Shown here in pieces: positions 9,043 to 16,964 of a stretch of 64,000 nucleotides of DNA. Within the stretch, counting starts at the first letter, position 1, and each line of letters starts with the position of its first letter. The notes below the pieces were generated by a model. It did not search any database. It was not told the DNA's origin and saw nothing but the letters and a program-made list of their open reading frames with translations. Position numbers and translations under genes: made by a program. Source of the DNA: Nodularia sp. NIES-3585 (GTDB lineage Bacteria > Cyanobacteriota > Cyanobacteriia > Cyanobacteriales > Nostocaceae); contig NZ_BDUB01000001.1 of assembly GCF_002218065.1 (NCBI RefSeq), forward strand, positions 2,575,270-2,639,269, given 5' to 3'.

Positions 9043-9240
9043 CTATGTAGATGGAAGTTCTGAGATGTATCTGCTATTGTCAATCAACTTTATCAACGGG
9101 CGGGAAATTGTCCGATAGCCCACATCCCTTTCCTCGTCTGGACGCGCCACCACCACCAGCAGATTAATCACAGGCGATGACGGCACATTAGCTGATACTG
9201 GTGCAGTTTTGACATTCTTCCGCAACATTACACAGTCAAC
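9043..9240 (-). pseudogene. remnant of a CHAT-domain protein
   Basis: The reverse strand encodes a peptide containing INLLVVVARPDEERDVGYRT and then ISRPLIKLIDNSR, a segment I recognise from the start of cyanobacterial CHAT (caspase-like) peptidase domains. The frame stops at 9043, long before the catalytic His and Cys. Upstream it runs into a dispersed repeat at 9273-9305. In the next frame, 8940-9040 encodes a short hydrophobic peptide (TPVLVVILLVIPLTLLYE) that may be another relic. The region 8863-9611 contains nothing else I can assign. Confidence 0.6.
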
Positions 9241-9611
9241 CATTCGGCTACGCTCGCTGAGTGTCAACAATTCAAGGTGCGTTAGCCTCCGGCATAACAC
9301 ACCCTACTGGCTACTGGCGTGGCAAGGCTAAAATGTTGCAATAATTAGTATTTAATTGAACTAAAAGTTTAACTAATATTTAGTATATTCACTCATGGTA
9401 TAGTCACATTTACTTGTAGCTCGAAAACCCTACAGTTACTACTAAGCATAGTTATCGCCCTTCAGAAAAAAAAATTAGCGGACACTTTTGAGTTACTCAC
9501 TACGTCATCTATCTGACTGTGCTAATTTGCTTCTGTTTATCGGAGGCAAATATTTGTTGTGGATGGAAGAAACAACTAACGACGAATAAACAAACCCTTT
9601 AGTAGGCATAA

Positions 9612-10904
9612 ATGTTAGTAGATGATATGACTAGGAAATTTGATCACACAAAGATATGGCAAGCATGGAGAGCTAACAGATTATTCCAGACAATGAAGTT
9701 ACCTTTGATTATGCGATCGCGTAGCGCTGTGCGATCGCTCAAGAGTTTCTTTCCCATTCTTGCCTGCATATCATTTATTACGGCACTGCTACTGAATAGT
9801 TTTAATCCAGTAATGGCACAGCTACCGCGTCAAGAGATTCGCGGAGTTTGGATTACCAACAATGATTTTGACACCCTCAAGGATCGCACCAAAGTGCAAG
9901 AAGCCATGACTCAATTAAGGGGGCTAAACTTCAACACGATCTATCCTGTGGTGTGGAACTCTGGCTATGTGATGTATCCCAGTGCCGTGGCACAACGCGC
10001 AGGTATCCAACCCTTTGTCTTTAAAGGTTCAGATGGACATGATATTCTCGCAGACTTGATTAACCAAGCCCATCGCCGGGGACTCTTAGCCATTCCTTGG
10101 TTTGAATTTGGTTTCATGGCTCCCCCCACCTCAGAATTGGCCTTGGAACACCCAGAATGGCTGACACAAAAGCGGGATAGTAGCCAAACTTCCATTAGTG
10201 CAGCTGGTGAAGTTGTCTGGCTCAATCCCTTCCATCCCGAAGTACAGCAATTTATTACTAGTCTTGTAGTAGAGACTGTGACTCAATATGATGTCGATGG
10301 CATTCAGTTTGATGATCACATGAGTTTGCCCCACGAATTTGGTTACGATCCATATACCATTGCCTTATACACCGAAGAAACCAAAAATCGTCCCCCCAGC
10401 AATCCCCAAGATGAGATATGGATGCGCTGGCGGGCTGATAAAATTACAGCCTTTATGGTGCAACTCAACCAAGCTGTCAAAGCCAGAAAACCTAACGCGA
10501 TTTTCTCGGTTTCTCCCAACTACTACGATTTTGCTTATAAGTTTCAACTCCAAGACTGGCTGGCTTGGATGCGGCAGAACATTGTAGACGAGCTAATTGT
10601 GCAGATTTATCGCCCCGATTTGCAAAGCTTCGTGTCTAATATTTCCCGCCGAGAAATTCAAGAAGCCCAACAAATGATTCCCACCGGCATCGGTGTGATG
10701 ACAGGTTTACGAAATCGTCCTGTTTCTATACAACAAATTAAAGCTCAGGTCAGGGCTGCTCAAGCACGGGGTTTAGGTATCACCTTCTTCTACTACGAAA
10801 CACTTTGGAATTCTGCCCCAGAACCTCCCAGCCAAAGGATAGCGGGATTCAAAAGTCTCTTCCCGACTCCTGCGTTTCGTTCAGCAATACAGTCAGGGAT
10901 CTGA
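9612..10904 (+). CDS. GHL10-type glycoside hydrolase-like protein, exported
   Basis: A 430-residue protein with an N-terminal basic region and a hydrophobic segment near residues 44-62 ending PVMAQ, consistent with a signal peptide or anchor. The mature part starts with EIRGVWITNNDFD and contains FNTIYPVVWNSGY, LLAIPWFEFGFM, DVDGIQFDDHMSLP and IVDELIVQIYRPD, the pattern of glycosyl-hydrolase-like 10 (DUF187) TIM-barrel proteins. These are often extracellular and linked to polysaccharide turnover. The first 36 residues contain HIP1-rich codons (RSRSAVRSL) and an internal ATG near codon 28 could be the true start. Substrate unknown. Confidence 0.85.
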   Translation: MLVDDMTRKFDHTKIWQAWRANRLFQTMKLPLIMRSRSAVRSLKSFFPILACISFITALLLNSFNPVMAQLPRQEIRGVWITNNDFDTLKDRTKVQEAMTQLRGLNFNTIYPVVWNSGYVMYPSAVAQRAGIQPFVFKGSDGHDILADLINQAHRRGLLAIPWFEFGFMAPPTSELALEHPEWLTQKRDSSQTSISAAGEVVWLNPFHPEVQQFITSLVVETVTQYDVDGIQFDDHMSLPHEFGYDPYTIALYTEETKNRPPSNPQDEIWMRWRADKITAFMVQLNQAVKARKPNAIFSVSPNYYDFAYKFQLQDWLAWMRQNIVDELIVQIYRPDLQSFVSNISRREIQEAQQMIPTGIGVMTGLRNRPVSIQQIKAQVRAAQARGLGITFFYYETLWNSAPEPPSQRIAGFKSLFPTPAFRSAIQSGI

Positions 10905-10920
10905 GAGTAAATAATTTGGG

Positions 10921-11017
10921 TGTCTACCTATCTCTGACCAATTAAATATGCGTTTCCTAGAACCCTTGTAGAGACTTTCCATGGAACGTCTCTACATTCT
11001 TTTCCACCAGATGTCTA
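10921..11017. repeat. CACCAGATGTCTA-ended dispersed repeat, left end degenerate
   Basis: Shares the core ATATGCGTTTCCTAGAACCC and the GAGACTTTCCATGGAACGTC palindrome with the intact copy at 43843-43935. The right terminus CACCAGATGTCTA is preserved and the left is diverged. Confidence 0.7.
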
Positions 11018-11031
11018 ATGAATCTCAGAAT

Positions 11032-11313
11032 TATAGCAATCGCCAAGGAGGTTAAGACATAAACGGATAAGGGACTTCCAAATAATAACATCCCCAATTT
11101 GTAGGGTGGGTTAGGACGGTAGTCCGTAACCCACCATTATCCTTCAATTTAACGTGGGTTACGCTGCGCTTTAGCAGAGCCATGCCCCTTGGGCTATACC
11201 CACCCTACAATTTTTGGGTAATTTATTTTTTGGTGTTCCCTAATCAAACTTAGACACCAAAAGGAAGGATTTTAACCCACTCCCCACTCCCCACTCCCTA
11301 CTCCCCAGCTATA
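11032..11313. repeat. TATAGC-ended repeat interrupted by a MITE
   Basis: Starts TATAGCAATCGCCAAGGAGG and ends CCCCAGCTATA, with a run of ACTCCCC heptamers at the right. Uninterrupted copies occur at 23160-23312 (reverse) and 33967-34070. Here the unit is split by the 170-bp element at 11071-11240. Its right end overlaps the 3' end of the downstream acetyltransferase gene. Confidence 0.75.
11071..11240. mobile_element. 170-bp MITE-like element with imperfect ~42-bp terminal inverted repeats
   Basis: Left end GGGACTTCCAAATAATAAC, right end complement GGGAACACCAAAAAATAAAT, both followed inward by the arm ending TGTAGGGTGGGT. It is flanked by TAA on both sides, while the two other copies of the host repeat carry no insert. 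No coding capacity. Shorter or diverged relatives are at 40928-41024, 43731-43825 and 58071-58214. Confidence 0.8.
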
Positions 11314-11870
11314 ACTGGCCTGGGATACTGAGGACGGCAAGGATTTCCCCAACACACCTGTCCAAAAGGGATGCTAGTAAAAACACTACTACGAGCGCCA
11401 ATGACAGCGTTAGCCCCAATTTGCACTCCTGGCCCCACAAAACAATCTGCGGCTACCCAGACCCCATTCTCAATGGTAATGCTTTGTGTTTTTAACCCAA
11501 AAGCAGGATCTTTAATATCATGGCTACCAGTACACAGATAACTTTTTTGCGAAATTACACAGTGTTCACCAATGATAATCTCGTCCAGACTGTATAAAAC
11601 TACATCATCACCAATCCAACTGTAGTCGCCAATGGTAACTTTCCAAGGGTAGGTAAAACGGGCTGTAGGTCGAATTAATACGCTTTTGCCAATTTTAGCG
11701 CCAAATAGTCTGAGGCAGAAGCAACGCAAATTACTGGCAAAATGAGGAGTCAGGGGAAAAGCGATCGCCTGCACAAGCCACCATAACAAAATATACCAAC
11801 CTGAGCGCCCGCGATCAAACCAGGATTGATCATACTTACGTAAGTCTACAAAAGGTTGATGATCGGTCAT
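11298..11870 (-). CDS. WcaF-like polysaccharide acetyltransferase (left-handed beta-helix)
   Basis: A 190-residue acyltransferase with hexapeptide-repeat character: IGKSVLIRPTARFTYPWKVT, IGDYSWIGDDVVLYS, IIIGEHCVISQKSYLCTGSHD, and VQIGANAVIGARSSV. The SHD segment carries the likely catalytic His. This is the WcaF/CysE-like family that O-acetylates sugars during exopolysaccharide synthesis; in Nostoc a homologue is named HpsU in the hormogonium polysaccharide set. It lies 3 bases after the glycosyltransferase gene, so the two form an operon. Its last residues (VIAGE) are encoded within the TATAGC repeat. Confidence 0.85.
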   Translation of the reverse strand: MTDHQPFVDLRKYDQSWFDRGRSGWYILLWWLVQAIAFPLTPHFASNLRCFCLRLFGAKIGKSVLIRPTARFTYPWKVTIGDYSWIGDDVVLYSLDEIIIGEHCVISQKSYLCTGSHDIKDPAFGLKTQSITIENGVWVAADCFVGPGVQIGANAVIGARSSVFTSIPFGQVCWGNPCRPQYPRPVIAGE

Positions 11871-11873
11871 TAG

Positions 11874-12806
11874 TTATGATTTCTTATTTGTTGATAATAA
11901 GCCTTGAATAGCAGCATTCAAGTAACCTATTTGACCATAAGCATACACAAGTTTGTCAAAACGTTCGGCTGGATTAGAAAAATATTTTAATGCTTTGTAT
12001 AAACCCCGCAGAAATCGCTCGCTACCTCGTTGCAACTGACCTATATCGGCTTTACCCGCTAGTTGTTCACGATAGCACTCACTGATACCCTGCCACCAGC
12101 CTCGATTTAAAAACCAGGAGCGGTTGAGACGTTCAGGCGCGACATTGTGAGCAACTAAGGCTTCGGGAAGGTATGCAACTTGCCAACCGCGCTGGAGGGC
12201 AAATTCTGTCATTTGCAATTCTTCGTTGGATAATAAGTTTTTTCCGACTCGACCAAGCTGAGGATCAAAACCACCGATTTCTTCCAGAAAACTGCGACGT
12301 AGGGAGTAATTCAAGCCTCTAGGGGTTAAACCTGGTTGCTGAATGTAAATCACTTTGTCGCCTAAATCGTAGGCTCCTAAATTGCCAGCTAATCCTGGAG
12401 ATAGCCAGGTTGGCGGTTCGATGTTGGGCGGCCATAAAAGGGTGACTTTGCCGCCAGCGATCGCTAGTTTAGAGTTATTCTCATAGGCTGCATACAACAC
12501 TTGCAGCCAGGAAACACTCGCTACGGCATCGTCATCTAAATAAGCGATAATGTCTGCACTAGCAACTTTTGCTCCCGTATTCCGGGCTACAGATAAACCA
12601 ATAGTAGGTTCAAAGACATACTTCACACGGGAATCACCCAGTCTTTGTTCTACCACTTCACGGGTGCGATCGCTAGACCCATTATCCACAACTATAACTT
12701 CAAAGTCAGCAGTAAAATCCTGTGCCAACAAACTATCAATCGCAGCCCCTAAGTAGGTATCTCGATTGTGAGTGCAGATGATGGCAGAAATTTGGTGATC
12801 TGGCAT
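11874..12806 (-). CDS. family 2 glycosyltransferase
   Basis: A 310-residue GT-A fold glycosyltransferase. ISAIICTHNRDTYLGAAIDSL begins the nucleotide-binding domain, VIVVDNGSSD follows, and IIAYLDDDAVA gives the metal-binding DxD motif. GLNYSLRRSFLEEIGGFDPQ and LSNEELQMTEFALQRGWQVAYLP form the acceptor side. It is probably a cytoplasmic enzyme adding a sugar to a lipid-linked exopolysaccharide unit, working with the co-transcribed acetyltransferase. Related genes occur in hormogonium and heterocyst-envelope polysaccharide loci, but the exact pathway cannot be fixed here. Confidence 0.88.
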   Translation of the reverse strand: MPDHQISAIICTHNRDTYLGAAIDSLLAQDFTADFEVIVVDNGSSDRTREVVEQRLGDSRVKYVFEPTIGLSVARNTGAKVASADIIAYLDDDAVASVSWLQVLYAAYENNSKLAIAGGKVTLLWPPNIEPPTWLSPGLAGNLGAYDLGDKVIYIQQPGLTPRGLNYSLRRSFLEEIGGFDPQLGRVGKNLLSNEELQMTEFALQRGWQVAYLPEALVAHNVAPERLNRSWFLNRGWWQGISECYREQLAGKADIGQLQRGSERFLRGLYKALKYFSNPAERFDKLVYAYGQIGYLNAAIQGLLSTNKKS

Positions 12807-12857
12807 AGGATGGATTTTTCAATTGAGTGATTTGTCAACTTCAGCAAAATCTCGTTT

Positions 12858-13754
12858 TCAGGCCTGTTGAATATTACTATGTAAAACTACCAGAGTTTCT
12901 GCCAATTGACTCAGACGAGTTTCTAAATACTGCTTACGCCCCAAGAGTTGGCGTAATTTTTGGTGACGCGCGATCGCCATACTCACAACGGGTAATTGAT
13001 CTGATGGACAGGGACGTGACCAAAGTTTACCAGCAGAATCCAAACCACAGAGGTTATAACCAGTACGGGCGGATTGATCAGATACTTGCCCACTGGTTGT
13101 ACAAATTTCCTCTACGTAGTCCATCAATTGGTCAACTTCCCCATGGCGAAGTGTAGCAGTTCCTTTTTGTTCTGGTTCTTTGAGATTGGATTCTAACCAG
13201 CCATTCACAATCGGACCTTCTAAGTAAATATCTTGAACTTGCTGCAAGATTATTTGAAGTTCTGTCTGCCAACCGGCGATATGTTCCTGAATTTCTTGCA
13301 ATATATTCATTGCTAATGCCGGATTAGCCCCGTGGCGATGGCTGCTGAAGGTAGGATTTTTGAATTTGGGTAGGCTGGGTGTTTTGCCACCCATCTCTTG
13401 TGCTGGAAAGGTCTGCACAGAGCTATGCTGAGGAAATAAATTCTGCTCGGTAGAATAATCACTTGGCGATTGTGTGCCTAGTTCGTCTATCTGTTTTGCC
13501 GATGATTTATCTGCACTGGCTGTAGATTCCGTGGCTCCAACGCTAATCCTAAAGGAAAAAGACGATTTTAAAGAATCACCTGCTGCTGTGGGGGCGCTGC
13601 TCCGATTCCCTAAATCATGTAAAGTTGCCTCAATACGTTTTAAACCATTTTTCATAAAAATATCCAAAAAATGTAGTGTCCCCACTAGTTTTGCATAATT
13701 CAGAATGGGGTCGTTGGGTTGATCGCTTTCGCCAATTTTGGCATAAATAATCAT
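12858..13754 (-). CDS. conserved hypothetical protein, 298 aa
   Basis: A 298-residue soluble protein that starts IIYAKIGESDQPNDPILNYAK and has a low-complexity Ser/Thr-rich middle (about residues 50-140). A helical C-terminal half follows, with ILQEIQEHIAGWQTELQIIL and a final predicted coiled coil (LRQLLGRKQYLETRLSQLAETLVVLHSNIQQ). No catalytic motif or known domain is recognised. It is divergent from cobU with 35 bases between the two starts, which must hold both promoters. The function is unknown. Confidence 0.75.
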   Translation of the reverse strand: MIIYAKIGESDQPNDPILNYAKLVGTLHFLDIFMKNGLKRIEATLHDLGNRSSAPTAAGDSLKSSFSFRISVGATESTASADKSSAKQIDELGTQSPSDYSTEQNLFPQHSSVQTFPAQEMGGKTPSLPKFKNPTFSSHRHGANPALAMNILQEIQEHIAGWQTELQIILQQVQDIYLEGPIVNGWLESNLKEPEQKGTATLRHGEVDQLMDYVEEICTTSGQVSDQSARTGYNLCGLDSAGKLWSRPCPSDQLPVVSMAIARHQKLRQLLGRKQYLETRLSQLAETLVVLHSNIQQA

Positions 13755-13789
13755 AATGTTGCTAATTTTAGTTTTTATAGGATACAGCT

Positions 13790-14344
13790 TTGAGCAAAAT
13801 CATCTTAGTCACAGGCCCAGCCAGGTCTGGTAAAAGTGAATGGGCAGAAAATCTGGCAATCCAGTCAGGAAAAACTGTGGTTTACGTGGCCACAGCGACT
13901 GAAAACCCAGAGGATGCCGAATGGCAACAGCGCATTCAAAAACACCAAAAACGCCGTCCCTCAGATTGGGTAACACTTTTAGTCCCGGTGGAATTATCGG
14001 CTACTTTGGCTGATGCCAAGCCAAATACTTGCCTTTTGGTTGATTCTTTGGGTACTTGGGTTGCAAATCTTCTCGAACAAGATGAAGATACCTGGAATAA
14101 TACCGAGGCAGAGTTCTTAGAAACTGTGCAACTAGTAGCGGCTGATATGATATTTGTGGCTGAAGAAACAGGTTGGGGAGTAATTCCAGCTTATCTTTTG
14201 GGTCGCCAGTTCCGCGATCGCTTGGGTACTCTAGTCCGCTTGTTAGGTGCTATTTGTGAACCTGTTTATTTAGTCACTAGCGGTCATGTTCTCAATCTCA
14301 GCGTTTTGGGGACACCATTACTCAGTCATCAAAATTTAATTTAA
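13790..14344 (+). CDS. cobU: bifunctional adenosylcobinamide kinase / adenosylcobinamide-phosphate guanylyltransferase
   Basis: A 184-residue CobU/CobP with the P-loop GPARSGKS at residues 9-16, YVATATENPEDAEWQQRI next, and IQKHQKRRP with the guanylylated His. LLVDSLGTWVANLL and FVAEETGWGVIPAYLLGRQF are further family signatures. It phosphorylates adenosylcobinamide and transfers GMP to it in cobalamin assembly. The start is TTG 13790 (the N-terminal SKIILVTGPARSGK fits the family). A 143-aa gene follows 51 bases later and may be co-transcribed. Confidence 0.95.
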   Translation: MSKIILVTGPARSGKSEWAENLAIQSGKTVVYVATATENPEDAEWQQRIQKHQKRRPSDWVTLLVPVELSATLADAKPNTCLLVDSLGTWVANLLEQDEDTWNNTEAEFLETVQLVAADMIFVAEETGWGVIPAYLLGRQFRDRLGTLVRLLGAICEPVYLVTSGHVLNLSVLGTPLLSHQNLI

Positions 14345-14395
14345 AATTAAGTATTACCCCTGAAAAATCCCCGGTAAAAACTTTAAGATTTTGAT

Positions 14396-14827
14396 ATGGC
14401 AACCAAACAAGAAGTTAAAGAGTATCTTGCCTACTGGTTTCAGTTAGGTAAGAAAGTTGTAGTTGGCAATGGTAAGGCAACCTTTTTGCCCACACCAGTT
14501 CTGAAAGGCGATCGCTACAGTCAAGAATTTGAAGAATGTTGGCAAACAATTCTCTCCCAGACAACAGGCGACTGTTACCTGGAGGGTACTTGTGAAACCA
14601 TTCGCGAACTACTAACACCAGCTTGGGAAGTGTCGGCTTGTGGCCGTTGTGAAATGCCAGTCCCCATGCGAAGTGTTGGGATGCCTGCCTTGTTATGTCC
14701 TTGCAATGATTTACCCGATTGGCCTAATACTGAATTACCAGCGCCACGCAGCCCAATTAGTAACCAAGAGCAACTAATGCTCATTAGACAACGGCTTCAG
14801 AATCATATTTCCACAACAAATAAGTAG
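14396..14827 (+). CDS. conserved hypothetical protein with C-x2-C and C-x-C cysteines, 143 aa
   Basis: A 143-residue protein. The N-terminal half (VKEYLAYWFQLGKKVVVGNG) looks like a small alpha/beta domain. The C-terminal half has CGRCEMPVPMRS and LLCPCNDLP, four cysteines placed like a zinc-ribbon or other metal site. I recognise it as a cyanobacteria-type conserved protein without a name. It follows cobU on the same strand; shared transcription is plausible. No membrane segments. Confidence 0.7.
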   Translation: MATKQEVKEYLAYWFQLGKKVVVGNGKATFLPTPVLKGDRYSQEFEECWQTILSQTTGDCYLEGTCETIRELLTPAWEVSACGRCEMPVPMRSVGMPALLCPCNDLPDWPNTELPAPRSPISNQEQLMLIRQRLQNHISTTNK

Positions 14828-14892
14828 GGGTGGGTATGGCTACGCCACGCAAGCTATGCAAGATGAATTAAACACCCCGCTCGTCAAACTCT

Positions 14893-14931
14893 CCCCTCTC
14901 CTTGCTAAGGAGAGGGGTTGGGGGTGAGGTT
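14893..14931. repeat. CCCC-rich palindromic repeat
   Basis: CCCCTCTCCTTGCTAAGGAGAGGGG followed by TTGGGGGTGAGGTTC; same family as 4102 and 27404. The rest of the 14828-15151 gap holds only the terminator noted separately. Confidence 0.65.
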
Positions 14932-15065
14932 CTATATTTTATTAAATCCGCATTCCCATCACAGATATGATTGCTCATTGATGGGGATATTGGTAAACCC
15001 GCCCCTACATCGCGTTCACTTGACAAAATTTACCATTCCTGAGATAATATAATTAAGTCGTGCCA

Positions 15066-15096
15066 AATATAAAAAAATATCGACCGCCTTCGGCGG
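15066..15096 (-). terminator. intrinsic terminator for the FGE-like gene
   Basis: On the reverse strand CCGCC-GAA-GGCGG is followed by TCGATATTTTTTT. It lies about 55 bases downstream of the FGE-like stop. Confidence 0.6.
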
Positions 15097-15151
15097 AGGG
15101 TTAGGGAAAAAAGAAAGAGCGTAGAGGGCTAGAGGGAAAAAGTGTAAAGAA

Positions 15152-16915
15152 TTAAGTCCTCGCGGCGGAAACAGCAACCCGAAAACCGACGTAGTTGTAC
15201 CAATAGCCCGGGACGTCGTGGTTACGATACGCAGAACGGCAATCCCACGGATTGAGGTCCCAGGAACCACCGCGCAGCAGCCGGGAATGATTATAATTAT
15301 TTGCTGTGATTTCTATCCATGCAGTTCCATCTTTATGAGCGCCACTATAATCACGGTGCCAATCATCGGCGCACCATTCCAAAACATTTCCGTGCATATC
15401 ATACAAACCAAAGCTGTTAGCTCGTTGAAAGCTACCTACTGGTGTTGTTTGTTTACTGAATTTACCTTTAGGTGCATTGCCATAAGTGCATTCAGCATTA
15501 TAATTTGCTAAATCAGCAGTTATGGTTTCACCAAAATGGAAAGGGGTTGTCGTGCCTGCTCTACAAGCGTATTCCCACTCTGCTTCACTAGGAAGTCTAT
15601 AGGATTTTCCAGTTTCTTTTGATAGTCTATCACAAAATTCCACTGCTTCATCCCAAGAAATTTGTTCTACTGGTCGGTCATCTCCTGAAAAACGCGAAGG
15701 ATTAGGCTTGAGTTCTCGGTTTACTTGCGGCAGACTAGCCACAGCGCTCCATTGGGCTTGGGTAATGGGGTACTTGCCCATCGAGAAGGCGGGAACATTT
15801 ACTTCGTGTTGGGGGCTTTCGCTGCTCTCACGTTCGGCTTCATTTTCCGGTGAACCCATCAGGAAAGTCCCACCAGGGATAGCAATCATTTCTAAGGTAA
15901 TGCTATTGGGTAGGGTTTCAGTAAAGTATGGGGCTTGGCGACGCTCCCATTGAATTTCCTCGCCTTTAGCATTGACAGTGACAACATCAAATACAGACAG
16001 GTGTGATAAGCGATTGATGCCACAATCATCATACTTTTTCACAAGAGCATTAAAAACTGCTTTCCCGTTTCTGGAAGTTTGCAACAACCATAAATCAGGT
16101 TTGTTTCCTGGGCTAAAACTGTCTTTTTGTCTCACCCCCCAACCGCAACGCCCCGCAGTGTGTTGTAGCCAAACCTGATCTATAGTTTTAATACAAATGT
16201 CGGGAATTTTATCTATGAACGCAACATCAAACTCAGATGCAATTCTTTGATTGGACTCTCTTTGCAAAACTGCAATTGTTTCCTGAGCGGCTTTTTCCCA
16301 GTCTGTGGCTACAAGATAATTGGCTAATTGAATGTAACCTGGGGCGACTTTATTTCTAACGATGCGGACAACCTGACTTTTTTGATAATCACCATCCATC
16401 GTCCAACATGATAATTGCTCATTTTTTCTCGCTACATTATTTTCAATTTCATTTTTAGTAGGTAGTCGGTAATAAAAAACATCATTATTTTCATCTTGAT
16501 TAGTCATTAAAGACGGAGCATTAAAACTCAGCCATCGACAAAACTTCAGAACATCTTGGTAATTAATGCCAGTAACTGCATATTCAGCCTGATTTGGTGA
16601 AAAACTTGCTGTTGAATTTAAATACTCACTAACAAAAAGTTGATATTCCGCATAAGTAATATAGCCATTATCAATAGAACAACTTTCATCAATGACTAAT
16701 AATTGACTTAACCGACGAGACAATCTAACTTTAGCCGCCATTTGAGCAGTCTCTGGGTCTGGGGATTTTAAACCGCTCTCTAGTTTTTCATTCAGTTTAT
16801 TTGCAGTTTCTTTATCTACACTTTTAGACTCTTGTAAGCAATAATAAGCCAAACTTAATGAAGCAACGGAATTTTGCTGCATAGCTACTTGAATAAGTTG
16901 AGTGACATCACTCAA
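15152..16915 (-). CDS. FGE/SUMF1-like protein, C-terminal part of a frameshifted NACHT-FGE gene
   Basis: The reading frame codes for about 587 residues from a TTG at 16915. It stays open further upstream to about 16980 as SIILDNFHIPQWGETIRLYA, so 16915 is probably not a real start. Residues ~345-585 form an FGE-sulfatase/SUMF1 domain: LEMIAIPGGTFLMGSPENEA, YPITQAQWSAV, YRLPSEAEWEYACRAGT, YDMHGNVLEWCADDW, LLRGGSWDLNPWDCRSAYRN. Only the second of the two Cu-binding cysteines of true FGly-generating enzymes is present, so another role (as in PvdO/EgtB-like proteins) is likely. The N-terminal ~340 residues are helical and include a second, weaker FGE-like start (YITYAEYQLFVSEY). See the NACHT entry for the split. 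Confidence 0.85.
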   Translation of the reverse strand: MSDVTQLIQVAMQQNSVASLSLAYYCLQESKSVDKETANKLNEKLESGLKSPDPETAQMAAKVRLSRRLSQLLVIDESCSIDNGYITYAEYQLFVSEYLNSTASFSPNQAEYAVTGINYQDVLKFCRWLSFNAPSLMTNQDENNDVFYYRLPTKNEIENNVARKNEQLSCWTMDGDYQKSQVVRIVRNKVAPGYIQLANYLVATDWEKAAQETIAVLQRESNQRIASEFDVAFIDKIPDICIKTIDQVWLQHTAGRCGWGVRQKDSFSPGNKPDLWLLQTSRNGKAVFNALVKKYDDCGINRLSHLSVFDVVTVNAKGEEIQWERRQAPYFTETLPNSITLEMIAIPGGTFLMGSPENEAERESSESPQHEVNVPAFSMGKYPITQAQWSAVASLPQVNRELKPNPSRFSGDDRPVEQISWDEAVEFCDRLSKETGKSYRLPSEAEWEYACRAGTTTPFHFGETITADLANYNAECTYGNAPKGKFSKQTTPVGSFQRANSFGLYDMHGNVLEWCADDWHRDYSGAHKDGTAWIEITANNYNHSRLLRGGSWDLNPWDCRSAYRNHDVPGYWYNYVGFRVAVSAART

Positions 16916-16964
16916 AGCAGCATAAAGACGAATAGTTTCTCCCCATTGAGGAATATGGAAATTA

